Of a DNA stretch of 64,000 nt, positions 1-10,625 are shown one piece after another (the stretch's first letter is position 1; each line of letters begins with the position of its first letter). The stretch comes from Hericium rajendrae (taxonomy: Eukaryota > Basidiomycota > Agaricomycetes > Russulales > Hericiaceae), in NCBI GenBank assembly GCA_033439255.1, contig CM065881.1, forward strand, positions 1,612,001-1,676,000, in the 5' to 3' direction. Position numbers and translations under genes: made by a program. The notes under the pieces are model-generated. The model worked only from the letters and a program-made list of their open reading frames with translations. It had not been told where the DNA came from and made no database searches.

Positions 1-92
1 GAGATTTGAACGGCCATTCAATTTTTAATTGACGGCAAGTTTACTTTCATTTTGACGCGCCGTTAATTCTTAAATGAAGGGCCATTTATCAC
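1..92 (+). repeat. left terminal inverted repeat of KDZ-1
   Basis: Starts GAGATTTGAACGGCCATTCA and contains CATTTTGACGCGCCGTTAAT. The reverse complement of 14055-14134 starts GAGATTTTGACAGCCAGTCA and contains CATTTTGACGCGTCGTTAAT. The match is imperfect, with related short direct repeats (TTGACRGCCAGTCA type) inside each end. The repeat may continue to the left of the window. Confidence 0.65.
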
Positions 93-120
93 ACGTTTAC
101 AGGCCGTTCTCAACTTATAA

Positions 121-460
121 CAGCATGGAGCTCGGGCTCGGGCTCGGGCATGGGGGCTCGGGCTCGGGCTCAGGCTCAGGCTCGGGGAGCGCAAATACTG
201 GGTGCGCGGGCGCGAATACTGGGCGCGCGGGCATGGATACTGGGTGCATGGGCGCGAATACTGGACGCGCAGGCATGGATACTGGGTGCATGGTTGGGGG
301 TACTGGACGCGCAGGTACTGGGTGCATGGGTGGGGGTGCGGGCATGGGGACTGGGGTGCAGGGGTGTAGATACTGGGGGCGTGGGGATGGCTACTGGGGG
401 TGCAGGGACGGGTACCGGGGGGGGCATTGGGGCTGAGTGTGGGTCCGGGGACGCCGGGTG
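121..460. repeat. GC-rich subterminal minisatellite of KDZ-1
   Basis: Begins with many copies of GGCTCGGGCTC and passes into a degenerate array built on GCGAATACTGGGCGCGC, GGCATGGATACTGGGTGCATG and related units. The long open frames here, on both strands, are a by-product of the repeat, with Pro/Ala/His/Arg or Gly-rich translations, and are not called as genes. The stretch 461-815 has no gene that I can support. Confidence 0.75.
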
Positions 461-815
461 TGAGTGACATAAGTGTACCATCGGCGAGCGCGCCATGTGC
501 AGGGCATGGGTGTACCACACGCGCACCATCTGCGGGCGTACCACGCACGGGGGGGAGACAACGTCAGCGGGCGCACCACGCACATGATGCACGCACGCCG
601 AGCGCAGGTTCACCGGTGCACTGCAGCCCCGCATGAGCATGAGGCAGTCCGGGGGGAATAGTTTGCTGATCCCGTGTTGCTGGGGTCCTGTGTGATCACA
701 TGCAGCCGTGCTCGAAAATCTGCTAAGTCAGTGCAGGCAATGGTCGAACAAACAAAACAAGAAAGAAATCATGATATACGGGGCAAAATTCATGACAGGA
801 TATCGTAAGTATGCA

Positions 816-3800
816 TTATGATGCGCCGTCTTCAGATGTAACTGACGCTCCGGCGGCAGCAAATAACGATGAACGGAAGGGGGTGCAGAAGGTCGGCAGG
901 GAGGACATCGTGCCAAAGGCAGCTACCCACTCTGGTTCCAGGTTGAAACTCTCGAGGAGTGGAAGCCATTGTTTTGTGAAGGAGATCCTCAGAGCTTCCT
1001 CGATGGAAGCCTGCTTGGCCGCATACGCAGCAAGGCCACTGCAGATATCGTTGCCGGCCATCGCACGAGCTACTGCGCATTCACGCCATTGCCTCGCATC
1101 TGATTCGAAAGACTTGACCACTCGGCCCATCTCCTCCTGGATAGCGTCAACCTCCTCAGACCACCTGCGTGCTCGAGCACGCGTCTTTGCCCACTCAACG
1201 CGTGAGCTCACATTGAAATCCTCTTCACCCTGGCCATCCTCTTTGACAGTAGGTGCCTTCAGAGTCAACCAAATCCAGGACGGCTCTCGCCGACCTTCAC
1301 TCCTCTCATCGCCTTCGCGACCCGGGCCTCGAATATCTTCCGTCTTCAGAACACAAAGATGCATGCTCCAAAGACCACCGGGCTCCAAGGTTTGCAGTGC
1401 AGTGCGCGCAGAGTTGTAACGAGCATGGACACGCTGGATACGAGCAGAGAGCTGCTCGAATACAGTGTGCACGCATGTGTTCGGCTTGTTGCCAGTCCTG
1501 GAGACATTGAGGAACTTGAAATCGTACACAGATTGCATTGTGCGGCGGAGACGGCAGATATCGTCAAGCACATCATCAGCCTGTGCTTCACGAAGGCGAC
1601 ACTCCATTGCACGAAGAGCTTGCATGGTATCACCGAGACAATGGCTGGTTGGTAATGATGAGGGGAGGAATAACTCCATGTTCTCAGCATTCTTCGCGGG
1701 ACTTCCACTGGAGGACTCAGTCAGGACGTCTCCAGCTTCGTCGTCATCGTCATCGTGAAGGTTGGATATCGTCGGTGACCAGGTCCGAAGTGAAGCGACA
1801 GTCGGCATATAAACATTTTGTGCTGAGCGCCAGAAAATAATACATTGGGTGAGAGCAAGCCACCGCTTTCGGATCTCGGTGATTTCAACCAATGAAGGCA
1901 ACGACTTCACAGATTGAACACGTTGCTTTAGGGATCACCTATGAAAGAATTAGCAGAACTTTTGCAAGATATAGTGAATGGACTTACTGTAATTCTTCCA
2001 GCTCGAGGCCTGTCTGCATGAACATTGCTGGTGTGAGCTCGTGCGTCGGCAAACGGCCCTGCGCTGCAGCCACATCTTCCTCCCTCTGCAACTGCACCTT
2101 GACCGAGTTGTATGTCAGGCCTAGACCTCACATTCAGTACGAGAGAAAACCAAATGAAAACGACAAACTTACTCGACTTCGGCTCAGCATATGGATCCGG
2201 CTTCTTTTTGTCCTTCTCCCAGGCCAACACCATAGCTAACCACTCTTCCGTCACATGGGCAGGAAACGTGCTGTTGAAGTCGTCAAATGACCGGACACTC
2301 TTCGCTTTCCACATGATAGCCTCGTGGAGGTTCTTCTCATAATAGATACCTAGGATATCAAATTTAGCGACACTTGTCTGAAGCAAAAAAGAGCAAACAC
2401 GTACCAAAATTCACGACCTTTTTCCAATTCCAAACATTCCAGTGGTCATTCAGGACCTCATGACGCGCGCCTGCACCCATTTCTCTGGTGCTCACAGCAA
2501 CACCATTTATATGGGCCCACTCTGACTCCACCCCTTCACCATAAGACCGGCCCACACCAGGCATGTAGTTGAGCGAATACACAGACTGGCAAGCATCACC
2601 GTGCACTGGTAAATGAAATTTTGGTATTGCAGTGACGATGGTGAGCTGATTCGGGTCAAATTGTATGTTCTCCGGGAAGTGGAGCATCCTGGGTATGAAT
2701 CGCTTCGACCATTGGCAAACAATGTCGTAGATGTAGCCACGGCAATGATGCTCTAAGCCTGCTGTACATTACAGGGCAATATAATCCATCGTGACGTATC
2801 TAAGCACACAGGTATTAGCATCGTATTAAGAAAGACCATATGTGGCACTTACTTTTCACCTTTCTGGAGATCTGCCACACCGCGCTTTCGAACAAATGAA
2901 TGGCGCCCGCATACCATGGCACCCACACCAGACACCGTATACCCAATTGTTTTCAGTGTATTTGCCTTCAACAGTGCTGTGTGTTGAGAGTTACAGGTAC
3001 TGGTCTGTAAAGGAGGGGGGTCAGACATTGCGACAGCAGTCGAGATAGATGAGATTTACCTCAGATTGTTCAACATGCGAGGCCAGCATGTCCTGGTATG
3101 CTGTTTCTTCGACAAAGAATGCCCACCCAGGTGCCAGCTCAACGTCTTGGAAACCACGATCTTTCAATTTCATCTTGAAATTGGCGTCAAGCGACACCAA
3201 GTCCTGATATAACCACCTGCAAAGTCATTACTACCATAGCCACAGGATGAAGACAATATGACTCACTGCTTATCTTCATGTGCATCCTTCCAGTTGTCGG
3301 GAAGGTTGTGCCCCAGGTGCACACATGCCGGACATTCGACCACAAGAGAACCAGGTGCGGTCGCTGCTACGCCGGCCGGGTCATGGCCACGTCCGGTGTG
3401 CTTGAGCATGAGGAGATGGTGCCATTGGCGCACTGCAATCGCGAACTGCTTATACCGGGACTACATCAGTCAGTATCATGTAGCATTCAGTATAAAGAAA
3501 CATAGACTTACGCCAGGCTTGTTCAAGCCAGTGTTGTCCGTCAAATGCTCGAGGCTGATATAAAAATCATACATGTTGAGCTTGCCCTGGAGAGTCATCT
3601 CGTGATACAAGTCGAGAACGTCAAAAGTAAAGACAGTGGATGGGCTGGAAGTTGTTGCAGGATACCAGCCAGTCCGAAGAAGTTGCACAAAGGGTTGGAC
3701 CCCGCTCGAGTCCTCAAAACAATGACAGAATTTGCACATGACAACGTGGAACCCATTGGTATGCATGACAAGTAGCTGATGAGACGTAGCAGTAGGGGAT

Positions 3801-4885
3801 GGGCAGCTTGAACCCGCGTGACCAAGCTTCACGGTCAGACCAAGCTCGCTCAACCAAATTCTGTTGAAAAATGCGCCATCCCAAACCTAAGGACAGTTCC
3901 AATTCACATAAGCTCGCACCCATATCATGGCAACAATGCATGTACCTCAACGCGATGCAACGGGTTCCGGTGGTGTTCGCTCATGATGCAGCTCGCGCAC
4001 AGACACCCAGGTACAGAACAGTCTAGACAATGGTACTTCGCGTCACCTTCCCTGCATGACCCACAAATGGCAGGCATATTTTGAGAGCCCAAACCATCGC
4101 AGCGCAGAAGCTTGTCGAGAAACTGGTCATGGAAGGGAAGCCATGCGAGAAGTTTTTGCTATGTCTGTGCATCAGAATATAGAAATCACGACAGTAGCAG
4201 GAACATACCGAGTTCGCATTGCAACTGGGGTCCTTCGGAACATTGTGGTTGTCTTGCCGTGCTGTCGAACCCGTCTCTTGTTGTGCTGTTGAATCGACAT
4301 CCTGTGTGGTGAATGCACCAGCGTCCACGCTCTCGACCTCGGAGGCAATGGGGCCTGCTTCGGCTGCAGTCCTTGCACTTGGAGTCTGTCCACTCGATGA
4401 TAGAGTGATGATGCTTGTGTTGGTGCGTTGGCCGCGCTGTCCGCTAGCCAGTCGTCGAATGGTGATGGCCCAGGCAGACGCTTGGAGAGAGTTCCGATTA
4501 TTGTGAGAGACCGCATCAGGAACCCTCAGAACTTTCTGATTGATCTGATTTGATCTGATGTCAATCTGATTGATCTGAAAAGAGCTTTAAAGGAATTTTG
4601 ATCTATGTATTATATATAAAGAGACTTAAGCATTCTAGTTGTCAATATCTCAATTCTCAAATACTTGATTTAAAAAAAATCAGACCAATCAGATTGAAAT
4701 CAGATCAATCAGATCGACATCAGATCAAATCAGATCAAATCAGATCAATCAGAAAGTTCTGAGGGTTCCTGATGCGAGAAAACGGGAACTGCAGATACTG
4801 AAGGCAAAGACGTGGTAGAAGACTGCGAGGAAGAAGGCAGAAGAGGATGGACGATGAGGCATGGTTTCTTGGACCGCTGAGACAT
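816..4885 (-). CDS. KDZ transposase of KDZ-1 (interrupted by a MITE)
   Basis: This is a multi-exon KDZ-superfamily transposase with a DDE-like RNase H fold, which would cut and paste the element in the nucleus. The chosen start is the ATG at 4885 (MSQRSKKPCLI). In order it shows a cysteine cluster at about 3950-4100 (C-G-S-C...YHCLDC...CLCASC, then HHRNPLHRVE), the block LGHAGSSCPSP, the block VQLLRTGWYPAT, the first catalytic region YIYDIVCQWSKRF (about 2730), the zinc/His stretch KFHLPVHGDAC, and GEGVESEWAHINGV followed by VLNDHWNVWNWKK, both hallmarks of the family. The C-terminal helical region ends at 816 with EDIRGPG and PSWIW blocks. Exons supported by splice signals include 3946-4158 and 3512-3886. 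A 261-bp MITE sits in the N-terminal exon. The N-terminal exon frame is uncertain. It represents a different lineage from the KDZ-2 transposase. Confidence 0.85.
4514..4774. mobile_element. CATCAG-family MITE, 261 bp, in KDZ-1 transposase exon
   Basis: A near-palindrome starting CATCAGGAACCCTCAGAACT and ending with its inverse ...GGGTTCCTGATG. The interior is rich in TCTGATTGATCTGA repeats. It is flanked by a 2-bp direct repeat CG (4512-4513 and 4775-4776). It has no coding capacity. It lies inside the first exon of the KDZ-1 transposase and uses the same terminal sequence and duplication size as the copies at 22427, 53004 and 56400. Confidence 0.85.
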
Positions 4886-5528
4886 GATGGAGGAACGGAG
4901 GAAACAGGTGGCATGAGCTGGCGTGTTCTTTCTGGTGTGACCACGTGACACAGTCACTCGAATAAGCGAGACACAATGCATAGTATTAAGTAGTCTAACC
5001 AGGGTATGTCAATATATTTACACATTTTCAGAGCCTTTGAGGGCTTTCGAAATGATTGACTGCGGTTAGATGATCATTTCTGAGGAATGAGTCACCGAGA
5101 TGAGATGAAATCCAAGAAATATTTAGAACATATTGTGTGGTATACGAGCTAATGACGTGCGCTGCATGCTGCATGCCATGCTATAGTGCGGACGCACCGT
5201 TGCTCTCGACAGCCTGTGCAGAGCGCGCTGTGCACTACGTACTACACAAATCTGCGGTTCTGAACTTCAGCGCCAAGACCATGTTCAAGAGACTGTTAAA
5301 CTACTTTATTCTCCGGCGTGAGCATAACTAACGAGGCGAACTTTGCATCTGCTAACCCCAGTGCTAACCCAACCTAACCTAGCTACTTCAGGACAATTCA
5401 CCGGTGCCCTCAAGCTGCCAATGTACACAGATTCATGCGATCTTTTCAGACAATCATTAATCATGGAGGCATATTGCATAGCACATGTAGATAGCATAAT
5501 TTTGAATGACAATTTGCAGTATATGTGA
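4886..5528. other. no gene seen
   Basis: This spacer lies between the transposase start and the RNase H1-N gene end. It is mixed-composition sequence with short open frames only and no recognisable motif. It probably holds the promoter of the transposase and the 3' UTR of the neighbouring gene. Confidence 0.4.
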
Positions 5529-6589
5529 CTACCGACGTATTGTTTCAATCCCACTCGTTGCGGCCGCCTGATACCATGCATCCAATGCCTCCGCTCTACT
5601 CTTGTACATCTTATGCGCAGCTCCTGGACAATTCAGAACATAATGAGACATATCCAGCCTAATTAGGATGGTCAGTACAATCTACGCCGACGGTTAGGCA
5701 GCATAACTTACCAATCTGCCCAGATACCGACTCAACGGCCCTTCGTAACGACGTAGAACCGCTTTTGATCAGGTTGTGTCGAGTGAAAAACTGGCTCTGG
5801 AGTGCCACCGTCTGATGTACTGGCATCTGTTGCGGTCAAGCCGTGACTTGTGCTGGCAGCAGAGCATGCACGAGACTCGCTGCTTGCACTGGACCTTGTG
5901 GATGTCGCATTTGACCTCGTAGAAGATGTGGGCGACCTCGTGTGAGAGCTGCGCGGGGTCGACTCACGGCTGCGATACATGGGCAGTGGTGTAGGGGGGA
6001 CGGCATCTGGTGCATTACGAGGCGCCGTGCTAGGCGTGGATTGTACGCTGGGTGCGGAGCACATGCTGGGCGTGGAGTGCGAGCTGGGCGTGGAGTGCGT
6101 GTTGGGCGTGGAGTGTGTGCTGGCCGTTGGATGCTCGCTGCGGTGCGTGCTTGCTGGCCGAACCGGGGTAGATGCTAGGGTAGATGCAGTGGTTGAGGCC
6201 CGGGTGTCTCCATCCTCTATCACAGAATCGACGCACGGGTACCGACGAGAATGATAGGGGCGTGGATGTTGCTGCGGAGGCAGCGCACTTTGAGGCGTGC
6301 ATGGAGTATCTCTGGTTTGCTGACATTGGGAGGCTCTAGGAGGCATCTCAGGCGCAGCAGAAACTGAGTGAGACATTCCTTGGAGTAATTCGATTCGCGA
6401 GAGACCGAAGACCGGAATCGGACGGTCATTGGGGCTATCCTCCTCATCGCTCAAGTCGATGAGCTCGATATATCCAATATCAGGCAGATCATCATCAGAA
6501 TTGGTGGAGGGAGGGTCGGGAGGGTCTGAGTGTGATACCATGCTTGGACCTGCGAGATTGTGTGGATAAGGTAAGTCAGAATAAACCAT
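5529..6589 (-). pseudogene. RNase H1 N-terminal (viroplasmin-like) domain protein
   Basis: Two exons, 5712-6589 and 5529-5658, are joined by a GTAAGT...TAG intron that keeps the frame. The first ~270 residues are low complexity: an acidic patch (LIDLSDEED), then Ser/Thr/Pro-rich repeats of the HSTPSTHST type. The last ~55 residues match the small RNA/DNA-hybrid-binding domain found at the N-terminus of eukaryotic RNase H1: FYVVTKGR, then VGIWADW, then GAAHKMYKSRAEALDAW. One TGA stands directly after KGR, where the domain continues in the same frame; a CGA to TGA change would explain it. The start at 6589 is uncertain because an acceptor-like CTCGCAG follows shortly after it and an upstream exon may exist. 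Such domains are often attached to repeat-rich proteins in Agaricomycetes. Its role in the transposon is unknown. Confidence 0.65.
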
Positions 6590-8509
6590 GAAGATACGAA
6601 CTACTTACTGTCTGTCAGGCCACTGCAAAAATGCTGTAGTAAAGGTCCTGCAGTGGGGTGGGCGTATAAAATGGGGAGAGTAGATGGTTAAGTCCACGGC
6701 ATGTGGAGGCATGTTCTTCCTGAATAACCGGGCGCAACCTCATCTTCCTCGTCATGGGTCGAAAACCTTGGGCCACTCCCCCGGAGGTCACCTGGATGAC
6801 GGAGCGTGGTCCTGCCTATGCCGAGGCTCGTCAACTCGAGAGCAGAGTGGCCAGGTGTGGATGGTGGGACATCCTCTTTGCTGATTACTTCACAGCTTTC
6901 CCTCTCCCTGAGCCCAATGCCAACACGTTGGCTGTCGCGGGTGGAGACATTAATGTGGTGCGGGCAGCACGACGCAACGTGAGCGACTATTGGTTCTTAC
7001 TTACCATTCTTGCGTCTGACTTCTTGATGTCATTGATAGCAAGTGTATAACTGGTTCGGAAACCACTATTCCCACGTGTCGACAGCTGGAACCGGTCAGC
7101 GGGGGGCGATCGATCTATCGACCAAGGCGACGCGTCAGCTCCAGTCCCATGAGGCTTACATGAAGATGTTCTGGGCCGAGAAGATCTGAGACGAGCGGGA
7201 TAGGTGCTGGAACAGGCTTGTTCCCGTCCCCACCACCTACCCCACCCTTGCCTACAACAAGAAGGTCGCCAAATCCATGTTGGATGACGAGCCAGCCGAT
7301 GTTCACGCTGCTGTCAAGCAGTTCCATGTCAACTTTAGTCTCCCACCAACACTTTGCGACGACATCGATCGCGCTCGCAAAGAGTTGCTGCAGGCGTACG
7401 TGGCAAATTTTTTTCGTCATCTTCGTCTCTTGCTGACACGTCACACGCAGTGCAATCGATAGACTCCCTACCACTCTCATGAATGCCCTCGAGTCCATTG
7501 ACCAGCACACCGGTTGGAAGGGCACAATCTTCGTTGGTGGTCCTAACCCAAAACTCTCTGGCCAGATCACATCCTTCATGTAAGTGCCTCACTCATGTCT
7601 TCGTTAGTCTTCAACATTGACGGATGCTCTCAGTATCCACAACGGACAACTGCTCCTTACGAAACAATAATGGGATGAGGCAATGTCGGACTTTGACGAT
7701 GTTATAAAGGCGGAATGGATGAAGTTCCTTGGCAGATGTTACTGTATGTATCGTTTTTTTGGTGCCTTCGGTTATCATCTAATTCCTTTCAATAGCCCCA
7801 GATATGTGTGTGCGAGTCACCTTTGGTCCAGAAGATGGCTCAGACGGCTTGGGCAGTCCCTCGTCTGTGACCAGCGATGACTTTCCGGGTAGCGGCAACG
7901 CATCTTATATGTCGAGTGACCCACCCACCCCTAACACTAGCTGTTCCTCTACCGTCGCTCCTGTGCTTCCAACGTCATCGCCGATTGTGCCTTCTACTCC
8001 TGTCCCCTCACCAACAGGGCCATCGACTTCTGCTCCCCTATCACCAATGGATATAAACTCACAGCCGTCGGCTTCGCCAGCTGTTTCTACTACTGCACAT
8101 CATAACCCGTCTCCGGCCAGGGCCGCTGGTCCATCACCTGCAAGCTCGGCATCATCAGCGGAGGTTACACCTGTTGCCCCCGGCGCTCCGCTCATGACAT
8201 CGCCCGCGGCGCTGTCATTTACAGATCTGCCGGCGCTCCCTGTTTCTTCTGTTACCTCGTCTACGCTGTTCAGCTTGCAAACCCCTCCATCAAGGATGGA
8301 TGCCACCCTGCCACCGAACACGAGCCCCGTCTCTTTCGCCTCAGTGACCTCTTTCTTCGATACCCCAGCCACTATGACATTGTCGGCGCCAACAACTCCT
8401 GATTCTATGGCGCCTGGGGCCCCTTCTATCCCGACGGCAACAGCGACCATGAGTATGTTCAGTCACTTAGTGTATTGAGAGAATGCCAGGCGAGCTTGAC
8501 AAAGTGCCA

Positions 8510-9290
8510 TTGTTGATTGGCCATCCTGCGCTGGCCCGTCTGTCACAATGTAGCAGTCATCCAATGACAGGCCTGCCCTTTCTATGTACCAATGGGTCAT
8601 TGTCTGGCCTCTAGTCATTTAATCTGTAGTGTCCATTCATCATTGACCGGCCTGTCCTCTGATGTCCATTGGATCATTGGCTGGCCCACTTGATCCCGCG
8701 GGATATCAGTTGCTCGGCCCGTCCTCTACCATCCAATGGGTCATTGGCTGGCCCATCCCCTTATAATGTCTACTGGTCATTCATCATTGACGGGCCTGTC
8801 CTCTGATGTCCAATGGGTCATTGGCTGGCCCTCTTGATCCTGCAGGATATCAGTTGCTCAGCCCGTCCTCTACCATCCATTGGGTCATTGGCTGGCCCAT
8901 CCCCTTATAATGTCTACTGGTCATTCATCATTGACAGGCTTGTCCTCTGATGTCCAATGGGTCATTGGCTGGTCCTCTCGATCCCGCGGGATATCAGTTG
9001 CTCGGACCGTCCTCTACCGTCTATTGGATCATTGACAGGCCCGTCCTCTTACAATTTCTACTGGTCATTGGGTCATTGGCTGGCCCATCCTCTTACAATA
9101 CCACTGCATATTCATCATTGACTGGCCCATCCTCTGACATCCAATGGGTCATTGGCTGGCCTGTCCTTTAACAATGTCTACTGTACATTCATCATTGATG
9201 AGCCCGTTCTCCACTGTCTAATGGATCATTGGCTGATCCACTTGATCTTACAGGTTATCAATTGCTCGGTCCATCCTCTACTGTCCAATG
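8510..9290 (+). repeat. outer minisatellite, left arm of fold-back
   Basis: Roughly 100-120 bp degenerate units contain TCATCATTGACAGGCCTGTC, CTGATGTCCAATGGGTCATT and GATCCCGCGGGATATCAGTT. The same units recur in reverse complement at 11755-12400. Confidence 0.8.
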
Positions 9291-9299
9291 AGATGTTAT

Positions 9300-10020
9300 T
9301 AGATCTCATAAAATCCTGCCAGACTCTATCTTAGATGTTTTCAGATCCCATGTAATCCCACAGGATTCTGTTTTAGACATTTTCAGATCCTATGAGATCC
9401 TGTGGGATTCTATCTTAGACATTTTTGAATCCCATAAAATTCTACAGGATTTTGTTTTAGACATTTTTGGATCCCATGGAATCCTGCAGGATTTTGTTTT
9501 AGACATTTTTAGAGATCCCGTGAAATTCTGTTTTAGATGTTTTTGGATCCCATGGGATTTTGTTTTAGACATTTTTAGAGATCTTGCAGGATTCTGTCTT
9601 AGTAGACATTTTCTAACCACATGAAATCCCACAGAATTCTGTCTTAGACATTTTCAGGTATTCCGTAGGATTCTATCTTAGACATTTTTCGACCACATGA
9701 AATTCTGCGAAATTCTGTTTTAGATGTTTTCAGATTCCATAGGATCTTGCGAGATTCTGTTTTAGACATTTTTAGATCCCATGAGATTCTGTCTTAGATA
9801 TTTTCAGATTACATGAAATCTCACAGACTCTGTCTTAGACATTTTTGGATCCCATAAAATCTTGTCTTAGATGCTTTTAAATTTCATAGGATCAAATTAT
9901 ATGAGATGTTGTTTTAGACACTTTCAGATCCTATCATGGGATATTACAGGATTCTGTTTTGGATAATCTTGTGAAATCTCATCTTAGACACTTTTGGATC
10001 TTATGGAATTCTGTAGAATT
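9300..10020 (+). repeat. inner minisatellite, left arm of fold-back
   Basis: Degenerate units of about 45-50 bp follow the pattern GGATTCTGTTTTAGACATTT, then TCAGATCCCATGAGATCC. Inverted counterparts occupy 10870-11735 (AAAATGTCTAAAACAGAATC). The ORFs here merely translate the repeat. Confidence 0.8.
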
Positions 10021-10061
10021 CTGTTTCATAGACTTTTGCTTCTCACATTAGCAAATATGGT

Positions 10062-10160
10062 CATTTTTCTGACTCATTGACAGTGGTCTGACTCATCTGA
10101 AAGTAGTCTGACTTATGCAAATCAGACCATTGTCAGTGAGTCAGAAAAATGGTCATCTTT
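10062..10160. repeat. small hairpin in the fold-back centre
   Basis: The arms AAATATGGTCATTTTTCTGA and the inverse TCAGAAAAATGGTCATCTTT enclose a short loop with TGGTCTGACTCAT repeats. It may be a separate tiny MITE or the natural apex of the fold-back. Confidence 0.6.
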
Positions 10161-10308
10161 GCCTATCTCAGATATATTTATCTAGAAATTCAATCTGAGA
10201 TACCAGAATAGCAAAGTAACAAGTGATATGTAAAAATAGTGATATGTATCTTGAAGTGTAGTACAATGTCATCTGAGTGGTAAACAAGTAGTCTGACTGT
10301 CATAGCTG

Positions 10309-10625
10309 TCCTGGCTCACTTGCAAACTGCAAAATACTGGATAAAATGCTTTGTATAAAATAAAAATTTGTAAATATCTCAGTTAGTTCTGATCCAATTG
10401 ATATAAAAATGTTACTATATGAAAGGTCCTGAAAAACCTGCATCTAATCCAATATATTGCTTAACATATTCTCCAATTGAACCATAAAAAACTGCAATAT
10501 ACTGATTTGTACAAATTTTAAGTATAATATTTGTATCATGACCTCAACCAGTCCTTATATAACTTAATGCATGTTATATTCAAATTGATTTTAAGAAATC
10601 ATCTATCAAAGAGTGCATATAGTTG
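10309..10625 (+). repeat. dispersed AT-rich repeat, copy 1
   Basis: From CTCACTTGCAAACTGCAAAA through ATAAAATGAAAATTTGTAAA-like and CTGCAATATACTGATTTGTA sequence, this stretch matches 62455-62765 in the same order with scattered changes. It is non-coding and its family is unknown. Confidence 0.7.

Noticed and set aside
63-661. Several overlapping long frames on both strands (Pro/His-rich, Gly-rich)
   Set aside because: They read through a GC-rich minisatellite in all frames; no splice structure, motif or codon pattern of a gene.
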